A stretch of 64,000 nucleotides of DNA from NCBI GenBank assembly GCA_035772405.1, contig JAYKKM010000016.1, positions 1,138,501 through 1,202,500 on the forward strand, read 5' to 3'. This document shows positions 27,759-37,508 of this stretch, in pieces. This stretch comes from Chrysogorgia sp. JL179-B06. Its lineage: Eukaryota; Cnidaria; Anthozoa; Scleralcyonacea; Chrysogorgiidae. Under the pieces are notes generated by a model. The model worked only from the letters and a program-made list of their open reading frames with translations, ran no database searches and was not told the DNA's origin. Made by a program: the position numbers and the translations under genes. How positions within the stretch are numbered: the first letter of the stretch is position 1; each line of letters opens with the position of its first letter.

Positions 27759-27938
27759 ATGGGAAGACCTAGAATTTACCAAACCAAAGAAGAAGCTTTA
27801 AGAGCAGCCAGAGCGCAAACTAAAGAGTGGATGAACACTCACAAATGGGTGTGTGAGACGTGCGATAGGTCATACCACGTGACCTCTAAATATAAACACC
27901 TGAAGACCAAAAAGCATTCGAGAAATTCGGAAGCGTGA
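27759..27938 (+). CDS. 59-residue C2H2 zinc-finger protein
   Basis: ATG at 27759, TGA at 27936-27938. It starts MGRPRIYQTKEEALRAARAQ, an AT-hook-like GRP followed by a basic helix. It then has a classical finger, C-x2-C-x12-H-x4-H (CETCDRSYHVTSKYKHLKTKKH). A strong copy of the promoter motif ends directly at the ATG, which supports a real gene. Very small Polinton proteins beginning MGRP(R/K)xY are familiar to me from other cnidarian copies. Probably a DNA-binding regulator. Confidence 0.75.
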   Translation: MGRPRIYQTKEEALRAARAQTKEWMNTHKWVCETCDRSYHVTSKYKHLKTKKHSRNSEA

Positions 27939-27999
27939 TTACATTGTACTAGTATAGTAAATTATAAAACGACTCTTTTTAAAAGGGTCTAAAGAAATA

Positions 28000-28028
28000 A
28001 AACATATCCTATAGTATATAAACATAAC
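28000..28028 (+). promoter_or_regulatory. Promoter motif of the DNA polymerase gene
   Basis: AAAACATATCCTATAGTATA followed by AACATAAC and the ATG at 28029. Confidence 0.65.
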
Positions 28029-28949
28029 ATGTCAAGTAGGACGGAAAAAACGACACGTCCTAAAAACATAATGGACAAACCAATTCCACACGGACTCAAA
28101 GAACCTATAGTGACACCCACACCTGCACGCACACCCGCAAGAAGAAGTGTGAGAGAGCGTATGACTTTATTCAAGGAGTCTCTCAAAAAGAAGATGGATC
28201 AATGGAACAAGTGGATCGTAGACCACATACCAGAACCCATTAAGAAACATACAACAAGTGCTTTTAACTTGTTCAAAGAAAAGATAGACTCTATATTTAG
28301 AGAAACTATACCACAAAAGAGTGAGACCTCACTTAGAGGTTTCTCAAATAACTTTGAGATTAACGCTGGGAGAAACACAGAACCAAAGGTGTTCCTAGAA
28401 CAGTCAAAAATTGTTGTGTTAGACCTTTGGAAAAAACAGATGAAAAAAGGAACTAAGACCAAGTTAATTCTGGATTGTGTGATGGTTCGCACAGCGAACG
28501 ACGAAGAGGTTGAAGCTGAGGCACACTTTCACTCTCTCGTAGAGATTATACTACCTGGCACAAACTTTGAAGAGATGTATAACAAGATGATTGAGAAAAT
28601 ATTAGAGAGCTTCTCTACATACTTGTCTAGAGGAAGTAACTGGAGACTTCTTCATGTTGTGAGACTAAGTATTCACACAGACAAGTACACACCAATGTCT
28701 GGGAGCTCCTACATTCCTACACCACAAGCACTAGTTTACAAAAAAGCCATCGTAAACGTTAGAAACAAAATGGACAACATGTGCTTCAAGTGGTCTGTAA
28801 CTGTTGCTAAAATGTCACTTGGAAAGAAAAACCAAGAAAGACTTAGTAAGAAACTCAAAGAAGCTTCGACGAATTACAACTGGACCATGGTTAGGTTTCC
28901 TACACCACTAGAGGGCGTTAGGGAATTTTCAAAAAATAACAATATATAA
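28029..28949 (+). pseudogene. pPolB N-terminal segment up to the first in-frame stop
   Basis: 306 codons. A basic, Pro/Thr-rich start (TPTPARTPARRSVRERMT) is followed by a folded region with RGFSNNFEINAG, then a strand/helix domain (LVEIILPGTNFEEMYNKMIE) and WSVTVAKMSLGKKNQERL. It ends ...FSKNNNI-stop. The next in-frame codons lead straight to FGYDEGEVYPL, which in related polymerases directly continues this region, so the stop is a lesion. In protein-primed polymerases this end may supply or bind the terminal protein; no Tyr/Ser priming site can be named from sequence. Confidence 0.7.
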
Positions 28950-28979
28950 ATAAACGTATTTGGTTACGATGAGGGTGAG

Positions 28980-31226
28980 GTGTACCCTCTTACTATCCAA
29001 GGAAACTCTAGAGACACCATTAACTTGCTTTACATTAAGAATGAGACTACATCTCACTACGTATGGATTAAGAATATGAGTAGACTCATGTCAAGTAAGA
29101 ATAACAACCACCAACATGAGATTCACTATTGTTATAGATGTCTAAATAGCTTCAAGAATACTAAGTCACTAGAAAAGCACGACGAATACTGTTCAGACGT
29201 TAACAGTATTAAAACTGTAATGCCAGAAAAAGGTAAAGACGACAAACTAACTTTCACAAACAACCACAAAACACAAGACGTGCCATTTGTGATCTACGCT
29301 GATTTTGAGTCGTTCATCGAGAAGATTGACGGATGTGAGAACAAACCAAATAGTAGTTTTACCAACAAATACCAACATCATACACCATCAGGATGGACTC
29401 TCCACCTAAAATGTAGTGATGACAAACTATACTGGGAGAAGCCAGTAAGTAGAACTAAGAAGAACCCGGAAGACGACCTGGCCAAGTCGTTCGTAGAAGA
29501 GACAGAGAAAGCCGTGTGTAGAGCGTATGAAAGATTTAAGGTGATGATACCAATGAACCTAAGCTCTGAGGAGACGGAAAATTTTAAAAATACTACAAAG
29601 TGCTGGCTTTGTGAAAAAGCTTTCACCAACCCTAAAGACTTCAAAGTCAGAGACCATTGTCACATGACAGGAAAATTCAGAGGAGCTGCACATACGTCGT
29701 GTAATCTAAAATACAAATTACCAAAATTTGTTCCTGTTATTTTCCACAACTTGTCTGGATACGACGCTCACTTGTTTATCAAAAGCCTAGGTGGAGACGT
29801 GAGCTGTATTCCATGTAACGAGGAGAAATACATCTCCTTCAGTAAAAATATTGTGGTGAACCACTACACCGATAAGACTGGTAAAGAAAAACCTATCACC
29901 AGAGAAATTAGATTCTTAGACAGTTTTAAGTTCGTGGCTTCTAGTCTAGAAAGACTAGCAAAGAACTTGTCTCACGATCAGTTAGTAGCCACAAGAAAAC
30001 AGTTCGAAAAAGACGAAGATTTCGAGCTAGTTTCCAAGAAAGGTGTCTACCCATACGAGTACATGGACCAGATAGAGAAACTAAAAGAGGAAAAATTACC
30101 TCCTAAAGAAGAGTTCTACTCGAAACTGACTGACACCGACATCAGCGACGAGGACTACGAGCATGCCCAAAAAGTTTGGAAAAACTTTGGAATGAAGACC
30201 ATGAAGGATTACCACGGCCTTTACCTATTGACAGATGTGATGTTGTTGGAGGATGTGTTCGAGAACTTCAGGTCTGTTTGCACGAAAAATTATGGACTAG
30301 ACCCTGCATGGTACTACACATCTCCAGGACTATCATGGGACGCACTACTAAAAACAACAAAAGTAGAACTAGAATTATTGACCGACATTGACATGTTGTT
30401 GATGATAGAGAGAGGCATCAGAGGAGGAGTGTCCACCATCACAAAAAGACACGCCCAAGCCAATAACAAACATATGGGGTACATGAAAAAACCAGAGTCA
30501 GTACCACAAGCAAAATATGATCCTACCAAACCTAGTGTATACTTACCATACCTTGATGCAAACAACCTCTACGGACGTGCTATGAGTATGAAATTACCTA
30601 TGGGAGGTTTCAAGTGGATGAACAGTGCACAACTAGAGAACTGGGAGAACACACCCTGCATTCTAGAAGTTGACTTAGAGTACCCCAAAGAACTTCACGA
30701 CGCTCATAACGACTACCCTCTAGCTCCAGAGAGGTTGCTAGTTAACAAAGTGGAAAAGCTAATCCCTAACTTGACGAACAAGAACAAGTACGCTATTCAT
30801 CGTGAGAATCTTGAGCTGTATCTTAAATATGGAATGAAGTTAACGAAAATTCATAGAGGGATCACTTTCAAAGAGGGAGCTTGGATGGAGAAGTACATAG
30901 ATCTTAACACACAACTGAGAACAAAGGCTACGAACAGTTTCGAGAAAGATTTCTTCAAGTTAATGAACAACTCAGTGTTTGGAAAAACTATGGAAAATAT
31001 TAGGAGTAGGGTAGACATCAAGTTAGTGACGAACGAAAAGAAAATGAACAAGTTAGTTTCTAAGCCAAACTACAACCATCGTACAATCTTTAGCGAGAAC
31101 CTTATAGCAGTACACATGAAGAGAACGAAAGTGAAATTCTACAAACCCGTCTATCTTGGAATGAGTATCCTAGATCTAAGTAAGACTGTAATGTACGAGT
31201 TTCACTACGACTACATTAAGCCTTAA
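28980..31226 (+). pseudogene. pPolB exonuclease and palm segment between the two stops
   Basis: 748 codons containing the proofreading exonuclease, the HNH/EndoVII-like insertion and polymerase motifs A and B. It has no natural start: the first usable codon is GTG at 28980. It ends at YDYIKP-TAA, where related polymerases have a Lys codon. Confidence 0.85.
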
Positions 31227-31737
31227 TATGGGGATGCTGCTAAGTTATTGTTCACCGACACGGACAGTCTAATGTATGAGATACACACCGATGACTTTTA
31301 CAAAGACATCTCTAACGACGTTAGCGAGAGGTTCGACACCTCTGGTTACTCTAAGGACCACCCCTCCTGTATTCCGACAGGTTTGAACGAAAAGGTTATA
31401 GGTCTATTCAAGGATGAGAATAATGGAGAACAAATCTTAGAGTTTGTTGGTTTAAGAGCCAAGCTGTACGCATGTAAGACTAACAAATCAGAAAAGAAGA
31501 GATGCAAGGGGGTGAAGGAAGGAGTTGTAACTAAATCAATAACATTCGAAAACTATAAAGAGTGCTTGTTCTCCGGAGAGCCACAGATGAGAAGTATGAA
31601 TACTTTTAGAAGTAGGAAACACGAAATTTACACAGACGGTCAACAAGATAGCACTAAGTAGTAATGACGACAAGCGATATATCCTACCCGACAAGGTGAA
31701 CACTTTGGCGATCGGACATTACCTCATCGCGGAATAG
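31227..31737 (+). pseudogene. pPolB C-terminal segment with motif C and thumb
   Basis: Continues the polymerase frame after the TAA. FTDTDSLMYEI is motif C; LRAKLYACKTNKSEKKRCKG and GVVTKSITFENYKECLF are the KxY and thumb blocks. The frame ends at 31661 in a shifted reading. The other frame gives KIALSSNDDKRYIL and ends near IGHY, the usual C-terminus. Confidence 0.85.
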
Positions 31738-31824
31738 GGGACACGAGCCACCACCAGAACCCGTCTGACTCGAACCCCCACCCAGACCCACCAAGTCTGA
31801 CTGCATGTCGCGCAACAATATTTG

Positions 31825-32200
31825 GAGTCTAACTAGACCACGCCCCTTTTGAAAAATTTTGATCATGCCCTTTTTTTAAGACATTTCGACCACACCCTGA
31901 TTTAAAAAAAATTCAACCACGCCCCTTTTAAGGCATCTCGACCACGCCCTTTTTAAGGCATCTCGACCACGCCCCTTTTTAAGACATTTCGACCACGCCC
32001 CTTTTTAAGGAATTCTTGGAATTATTTTTTGAGATAATTCTTGGAACTTGACCTTGACCTTGACCTTGACAGTAGTAGTAAAAGGCCTATTCTAACTCAC
32101 AACAGGTAAATCTTCTAAGTGGGCGTGGTTAAAACTTTTGACCACGCCCACTTAGGAGATTTCCCTGTTGGTGAGTTAGAATCGGCCTTTTACTACTACT
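31825..32200 (-). repeat. Polinton right terminal inverted repeat
   Basis: Inverted match of the left TIR: 27-bp units (31845-32015), GGTCAA run (32047-32070), terminal palindrome (32071-32200). Nearly identical to the left over the outer 250 bp. Between the polymerase stop and this repeat (31738-31824) there is no gene. Confidence 0.9.
32071..32200. repeat. 130-bp terminal palindrome, right
   Basis: Mirror of 14445-14574, including the AAGTGGGCGTGG arms about a short TTTTAAC-type centre. Confidence 0.95.
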
Positions 32201-32206
32201 GAGGTT
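32201..32206. repeat. Polinton target-site duplication, right copy
   Basis: GAGGTT, identical to 14439-14444. Confidence 0.95.
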
Positions 32207-32521
32207 GATTGGGATGATGCAATAATTGCCATTTCGCGACGACGACAAAATAATAAAAATAATAAAAATAATAAACAGAGCCGAAACCTAGACTCGGCTA
32301 CCACTGGTGCCCGCGTAATAATAAATGTCTTTATTGAAGATTTGAAACAAACGTTCAAATTTACAGTGAATCGTATATAAATTATAAATTAGAATTACAT
32401 AAACCTAATAAATATTTACAAAATCCTTCTATTATATACAGTATCTATCAATCACACTTCATGTTCATGTTCTTATCATTTCTAAACATACTTGAAGAGG
32501 CATCTATTTACAAAGCAACGT
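32207..32521 (-). other. LINE 3' UTR region
   Basis: Non-coding, with an AATAAAAATAATAAAAATAAT microsatellite-like run at about 32250-32275. Confidence 0.45.
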
Positions 32522-33304
32522 TTAAATCTCTGTCCTAATTTTGGGTAGAATAAACGGATGGCCACGAGGTCTCAAAATTCTTACCTTTTTATTCGGCAAT
32601 AAATCATGCAAGGGATTATCAGAATTAGTACTAATTTTATGCCAAAGTCTCCGATCGAATTTTTCCAGTAAATCAAGGGCTGGAGTTATTGATTTAACAT
32701 AACCAAATTTCTTAGCTCTATGTTGCAACTTATCAATATTACTCAAATATTTTGTATAGCTCGCTACTCCCCAAACCTGTATCCCATACATAAATAATGA
32801 CATTATGATTGAATTGAAAATAATATCCAATACATCCCTGCCATAACCATAACTCTTACACACTCTCAAAATATACATGCTACTATTAGCCTTCTTCATC
32901 AATATCCTAAAATGGTCATCCCAATTATTAGCATTATTGCTAAAATGCACACCTAATAACTTAATACTTTCGTTTTGTTCAATTCCATGGACAGGAGGCG
33001 GAATATTCCTCTCTACTTTACGCTTAATCACCAGCTCTTTTGTCTTGTCAAGGTTGAGAGATATATTGTTGTGATGAGACCATTCTAAGATATTAGTAAC
33101 TTCCGCCATTGCCGAATCATCACAACCGTTAGATGGAACACTGACTGTTATGTCATCAGCAAACTTGACAAGCATGGATTCACTGGAAGCCTGATAAATA
33201 TCATTAACCATAATAGAAAAGAGTATTGGCCCCATTAATACTGTTCCTTGGGGAACTCCTCTGTTAATGGGCAAAAACGCACCTACTTGTCCAGGGAAGC
33301 ACAC
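32522..33304 (-). pseudogene. LINE reverse transcriptase, palm to C-terminus
   Basis: 260 codons beginning at the motif B side: NRGVPQGTVLMGPILFSIMV (motif B), KFADDITVSV (motif C, F-A-D-D), SLNLDKTKELVI (motif D), IKLLGVHFSN (motif E), then the thumb and a C-terminal helical region (LMKKANSSMYILRVCKSYG). All motifs are intact. The upstream half is beyond the inserted transposon. Confidence 0.85.
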
Positions 33305-33578
33305 CCTTTGTGATCCACAGTGTGTATAAAAAAACCCGCTACCGGAAGCAACTGTGAATTAGCATTTTTTTTCAAGAACCCATTGTAATAGTTTGAAGGC
33401 TTAGACACCTCTGAGCAACGAATGCGTAAAAAATAACTTGGATTGCATTCGTATTGAAAACTGCTTTCTCTCTTCTTGATTAACGCAGCGCTTGGACCAG
33501 CAAATTATGTCGGCCACACAAAACTTTTTTTAATAATTTTACAAGTAACAGCAATTATATGATCAAGCGCCTTGTCCT

Positions 33579-33830
33579 TCAACGTGTCCCCCATTTCTCG
33601 CAACACAAAGTCCTTTGCATATCGTGTATCGCATTTCTAATAACGTCAGGCTGCTGCCGTAAAACATTAACTTCAATTCGTTGATTACTCTCTGGCGTAT
33701 AACACAGCGATGTTCTGAGGCGGAGTAGTAAACACTTTACTCTTGAGATATCCCCACAGGAAGAAGTCACATGGTGTTAAGTCCGGCGAGCGGGGTGGCC
33801 ATTCCACATTATGTTCCAACCCTATGACGC
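33579..33830 (-). pseudogene. Mariner-type transposase, C-terminal part
   Basis: Reads EWPPRSPDLTPCDFFLWGYL on entry (about 33815-33755), the classic block holding the last acidic region of DD34-37E/D transposases, then a tail with VLRQQPDVIRNAIHDMQR in a shifted frame. At least one frame change. The upstream part lies past about 36770. Confidence 0.8.
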
Positions 33831-33879
33831 GGTTATTTCCGAACACTTGGTTATTTCCGAACACAACAATTACGGGGGA

Positions 33880-33985
33880 TTAGGGTTAGAAAACCTATTA
33901 GGCGGGGGGTTAGGGTTAGAAAACCCATTAGGCGGGGGGTTAGGGTTAGAAAACACATTAGGCGGGGGGTTAGGGTTAGGATCTT
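33880..33985 (+). repeat. 30-bp minisatellite with TTAGGG
   Basis: About 3.5 units of GGCGGGGGGTTAGGGTTAGA plus AAACCCATTA, followed by GGATCTTTGTTGTGTTGGG. The same unit and tail occur decayed in the MITE at 37038-37508. Confidence 0.85.
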
Positions 33986-34188
33986 TGTTGTGTTGGGTTC
34001 TAGCATTAAATTAACAAGTCGCTCTTAATTTGATCATTATCATCATTTTAACAGGAATGGTTGATTGATCATTATAGTCATTATAAGAGTGAGGATATGC
34101 TGTAAATCCAGCTTGATTGTTCGTCGTGTTCGTCGTTTTATACGTCGAGAGAATGTAATTATTGCGTGGGCGTATAAATAGCGAATTA

Positions 34189-34490
34189 AAGCGATTTCGG
34201 CCAGTTTTATTGTCAATGAATCGCAGTCTGAAAAGCATTTACGAGACCTGTAAACCCGCAAATTAATGCAAAGATTCTCTCCAAGATGAAAGAAACACAG
34301 ATGAGAGATTAAAGAGAGAACCGTGGACGAAACGTCAACATAACAGAGATAGTCGTTGCAAGGCAAAGCGATTTCGGACTTTCGTTTTATTGACAATGAA
34401 TCGCAGTTGGAAAGTTTACCGAGACCTGTAAACCTGCAAACCATTGCAAAGATTCTCTCCAAGATGAAAGAAACACAGATGAGAGATCAA
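34189..34490 (+). repeat. Tandem duplication, offset about 177 bp
   Basis: AAGCGATTTCGG and, later, GCAAAGATTCTCTCCAAGAT plus GAAAGAAACACAGATGAGAG occur twice in direct orientation. No coding potential. Confidence 0.8.
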
Positions 34491-35315
34491 TCATGAAGAC
34501 AGAATGGACAGCCGAAGAACAGGGAAATATTATTATGCTGTGTTGACATTTATCCCGCGAAACTCCGTAATATTTATCATTATGAAACGTTGTGTTTTTG
34601 TCCGATTTAAATCAATTCTATATCGAAATGATCACTTGAATCTGGCGAATAGAACGCTGTAGGTTTCGTCTACTTAAAATGTGAAGATCAGATGTTATAT
34701 GAGAAAATGCGTATTAGCGATTATTGAAGCGAGACTCGTCTCTAAAATCAAAGGACATGGCTTCAAGATCTATTCGTCGTTTACCCGCGATGATTTAATG
34801 CTTTTATGTTCATTAAAGCGATGTAATTTCGTAACAGATATGTTTCGTATACCTTGCCGTTGATTTTTATATAAATTTTGACACACAAAGACCTTCAATC
34901 GAATAGATATTAGAAAAAATAGCATTGCCGTGTTTACATTAAATTTCGTCTGCGTGTCAGGCGTTCTGCATTTGGGGGGCGTATAATTGCCTGCGTATAG
35001 ACGCCTGATTTTTCTTCGTCACTTTAAAAGCGCTGCACAATGCCTTCAGAGCCTGATTACAGAAATCAATGCAAAAATTATCCTTTGTAATATAAGACAA
35101 GTGAGCGGGTTTTCTCTAACATATCACAGGTTACGGTTCTGTGGCCTGGGGCACTGGTGTTTTTGCATCCAACTGGTTTTGAACAGGTTTGTAAAACTGG
35201 TTTCTGTGTTATCTAATACCAACATTACTGTCTAACATGCCCATTGGGGCCATTGCATACCCATACTCTGCAAGCAATATCCACGCCATATCTCCCTAAT
35301 TTGTCCAGTGATTAA

Positions 35316-35348
35316 GTAGCCCAAGTTAACGCCTAGCGGGCGTCTTGT
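35316..35348 (-). repeat. Dispersed ACAAGACGCCCG motif, inverted copy
   Basis: Minus strand reads ACAAGACGCCCGCTAGGCGT then TAACTTGGGCTAC, matching 4784-4815 and 12941-12973. It contains its own small hairpin (CGCCCGCTAGGCG). Confidence 0.7.
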
Positions 35349-35359
35349 TTGTATAAAAT

Positions 35360-36160
35360 TACATCGAAAGAAATTGGAAAAACAAACACAACTTCAACTC
35401 GTCTCTCTGGCTCTATGTCTGACAGTAAACGGAATAAAAATCCATTCTGTGGTAGTTGTAAAAAAACTGGCCAAACGCAAGAAAGCTGACAAAGACGTCT
35501 TTTTGGATGAGAAAAAGGAACATTTATCTGCCAGCGACAAGGGCTCATACTTTGACCAAGAAACACAATGGCCAGACATGATTGCGAACAGCGATAAACG
35601 TTCCGAGTGGTCTTCTAGAAGCGAGCAGAAACTGAAGACAAGTATGGAAAGTTTCCAGAAGCGAACAGCGGCATTACTGGTCAGAATCACAATCTGAATC
35701 ATGATTTTGATTCGGATTTTAACTCAAGTGAAAATGAGGATGACAGTTCTGCTTGTTACCAACCTCCCGTTGGCAATTATATTGTTATTCCAGAATGTTT
35801 GTAATAAATGCTAGACAACTCTGTAGTGTGTAAGGAGTGCCAGCTTCCACTAAAAATACTTGAAAAAATGAATTCGAGACAAGGTTTAGGAGCGAAATGG
35901 ATTTTCTCTTGCTCAAGTATAAGACATGTATTTCACACCAAACATGTTTTCCTGAACCGATTTCGAAAAGAACAGGCCAGAAATATGACGTGAATACATG
36001 CTCTGTTGTTGTTTTCAGAGCAATAGGAAAAGGCAAAGCCGCAGCAGCAAAATGTCTTAGCATGATGGATATTTCTTCTCCCGTTTACACTTGGAGTAAA
36101 CATACCAAAAACATAGAAATGAAATCTATTGCTGTGGTCATCAGGTGTAGAATCTAACTC
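35360..36160 (+). pseudogene. Mutator-like transposase-domain protein remnant
   Basis: Broken frames in plus orientation. The recognisable part is VVCKECQ...LKILEK, RQGLGAKWIFSCSS and, after a shift, KYDVNTCSVVVFRAIGKGKA then LSMMDISSP. This resembles the N-terminal zinc-binding region and the Y-x-V-N-R-R-(S/T)-V-x-A-(M/F)-R-x-I-G-x-G block of the Mutator-like transposase domain family abundant in cnidarians and arthropods. The catalytic region is absent. It lies inside the mariner-type element, in the insertion at about 33830-36770. Confidence 0.55.
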
Positions 36161-36769
36161 ACTGGCATTGCGCTTTTTTTTCTTCAGCCGTCCGAGTACT
36201 TTTTGCGCCCTTTCTTTTTGCAGGCATCTTCGAACTTTGTAGACAAGGGCTATTTCAGTGTACTAGTATAGTCTTTGTTCACCACAAAACAAACAATTAA
36301 TATCTCTGTTGTTCTTATTGGTGGAAAGTAATTCAATTATTAGAGGGGGCGGAGAATTTGCAATAGCTGTTAAAACCGCATCAATTTTGAGTCACATAGG
36401 GGCACTGAAAGATGTAACCTGATCGCGCGTTTTAACCGATTCCCACCAAGCTTGCACAGGATGTCAGCGAATATCTGGGCTACAAAAGTGTCGGCGTTTT
36501 TTTTTATGTAAAAACTAACTGAGTTACGGGCCTTCATTCGTCAATTGCTTCTTCCACAACATAGGTCGAGAAAAAAAATATCCTAGCTGCTAAACCCCTC
36601 CAGTAATAAAAATCCCCGACACACTTTTTTAGAACAAACATCGAGAAGTGTAAATATGGTAAATTGAGAGCTTTTTGGTAAAACCAAAGACCAGGTTAAA
36701 CTGCGGCGCGAAGGTCATATGATTTTAAATTGATGAATATATCTGGAAAAATATTGTATTTTTTATTTT

Positions 36770-37037
36770 TTTCACAGTATGATAGTGTTCTTCGCATACT
36801 TAACTATAATTGGTGCAAATTTGAGATAAATGCCGTCCACATTTTCATCAAAAAAGTAGGGCCCAAAATCACGCCATTTCCGCAAAGTCCTGCCCAAACA
36901 GTCACTTTTTGACGAGAATTGTTCCTTTCGAAATTAAATTCTGGTTGATGACCTTTTGGTGCATATTCCCGTACATTTTTGGAGTTGACTTGTCCGTTCA
37001 TGGTAAATGCTTTGCTTGGGAAACGATTTGCATGCAC
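36770..37037 (-). pseudogene. Mariner-type transposase, middle part
   Basis: Reads FTMNGQVNSKNVREYAPKGH, then KVTVWAGLCGNGVILGPTF, in the order expected after the first catalytic Asp of the DDE core. A frameshift follows (the tail continues as DGIYLKFAPIIVKYAKN in another frame) and the sequence is then interrupted by the 33830-36770 insertion, which removed the region of the second catalytic Asp. Confidence 0.8.
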
Positions 37038-37508
37038 GGGCGTAGAGGGAGGCAGAATCCGCGGTACTACAGCGGTTAACTCAAAAATGTTGATGAATAT
37101 TAAATTACGCTCGCCACAATCACAACCTCTGAGGGTTTGAAAAGGAGGTTACTATTATTGTTAGGGTTATTAGCCATTAGGGTTAGTATTAGAGTTAGTA
37201 TTACGGTTGGTTAGTATTAGGGTTCGTATTACTATTAGTGTTGTTATTAGGGAATTAGTATTAGGGTTAAAAAACTCGTTAGGCGGCGGGTTAGAAAACT
37301 CGTTAGGCGTGGGATTAGGATCTTTGTTGTTTTGGGGTTGGTTACAATCCAATAATTTACTGCTAACAATGCTTTAACAATTCCGGTAGTTTCTACATCG
37401 CTTACGACGTGAGGAACGGCTGCTCCTAGAGGATGTGATTTAATATTTTCAACATTTTTGTGTTAAACCGCGGTAGTATCGCGGATTCTGCCTCCCTCTA
37501 CGCCCCTG
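37038..37508. mobile_element. MITE with about 55-bp TIRs inside the mariner-type transposase
   Basis: Left GGGCGTAGAGGGAGGCAGAA and the inverted right end match for about 55 bp (on through TCCGCGGTACTAC and AAAAATGTTGA). Possible GCAC flank on each side. The interior is a degenerate TTAGGG/TTAGTATTA array (about 37155-37330). Confidence 0.8.

Larger units (their letters stand above)
28029..31737 (+). pseudogene. Protein-primed DNA polymerase B (Polinton pPolB), broken
   Basis: About 1,235 codons in one frame, apart from TAA at 28947-28949, TAA at 31224-31226 and a frameshift near 31635, after which the last 30 or so codons run to TAG at 31735-31737. Codon positions below count the stops. Order: N-terminal region (1-306); C2HC knuckle (CYRCLNSFKN...H-x4-C, about 378-400); Exo I YADFESF (about 424); a DHCHMTGKFRGAAH insertion (about 540); Exo II-like FHNLSGYDAHLF; Exo III YLLTDVMLLEDVF; motif A YLDANNLYG (Asp 843); motif B KLMNNSVFGKTMEN (about 977); motif C FTDTDSL (about 1077). 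All catalytic residues are kept, but the second stop separates motif C from A and B. It would replicate the element from a protein primer. Confidence 0.92.
14445..32200. mobile_element. Maverick/Polinton element, nearly complete, 17,756 bp
   Basis: Bounded by perfect GAGGTT duplications and by ends AGTAGTAGTAAAAGG...CCTTTTACTACTACT. It carries the defining Polinton set: protein-primed DNA polymerase B, retroviral-type integrase, packaging ATPase, double jelly-roll major capsid protein and a candidate minor capsid protein, plus at least a dozen accessory genes. Two divergent gene blocks start at 21525-21541. The first 250 bp of the two terminal repeats differ at about two positions, which points to recent insertion. 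In-frame stops (22451, 28947, 31224) and frameshifts (near 18592, 19290, 21165 and 31635) make it non-autonomous as read, unless some are sequence errors. Confidence 0.95.

Noticed and set aside
36180..36227. Minus-strand start of a basic protein (MPAKRKGAKSTRTAEEKK)
   Set aside because: Ends after a few more codons, opposite to the neighbouring transposase remnant; too short to support a gene.
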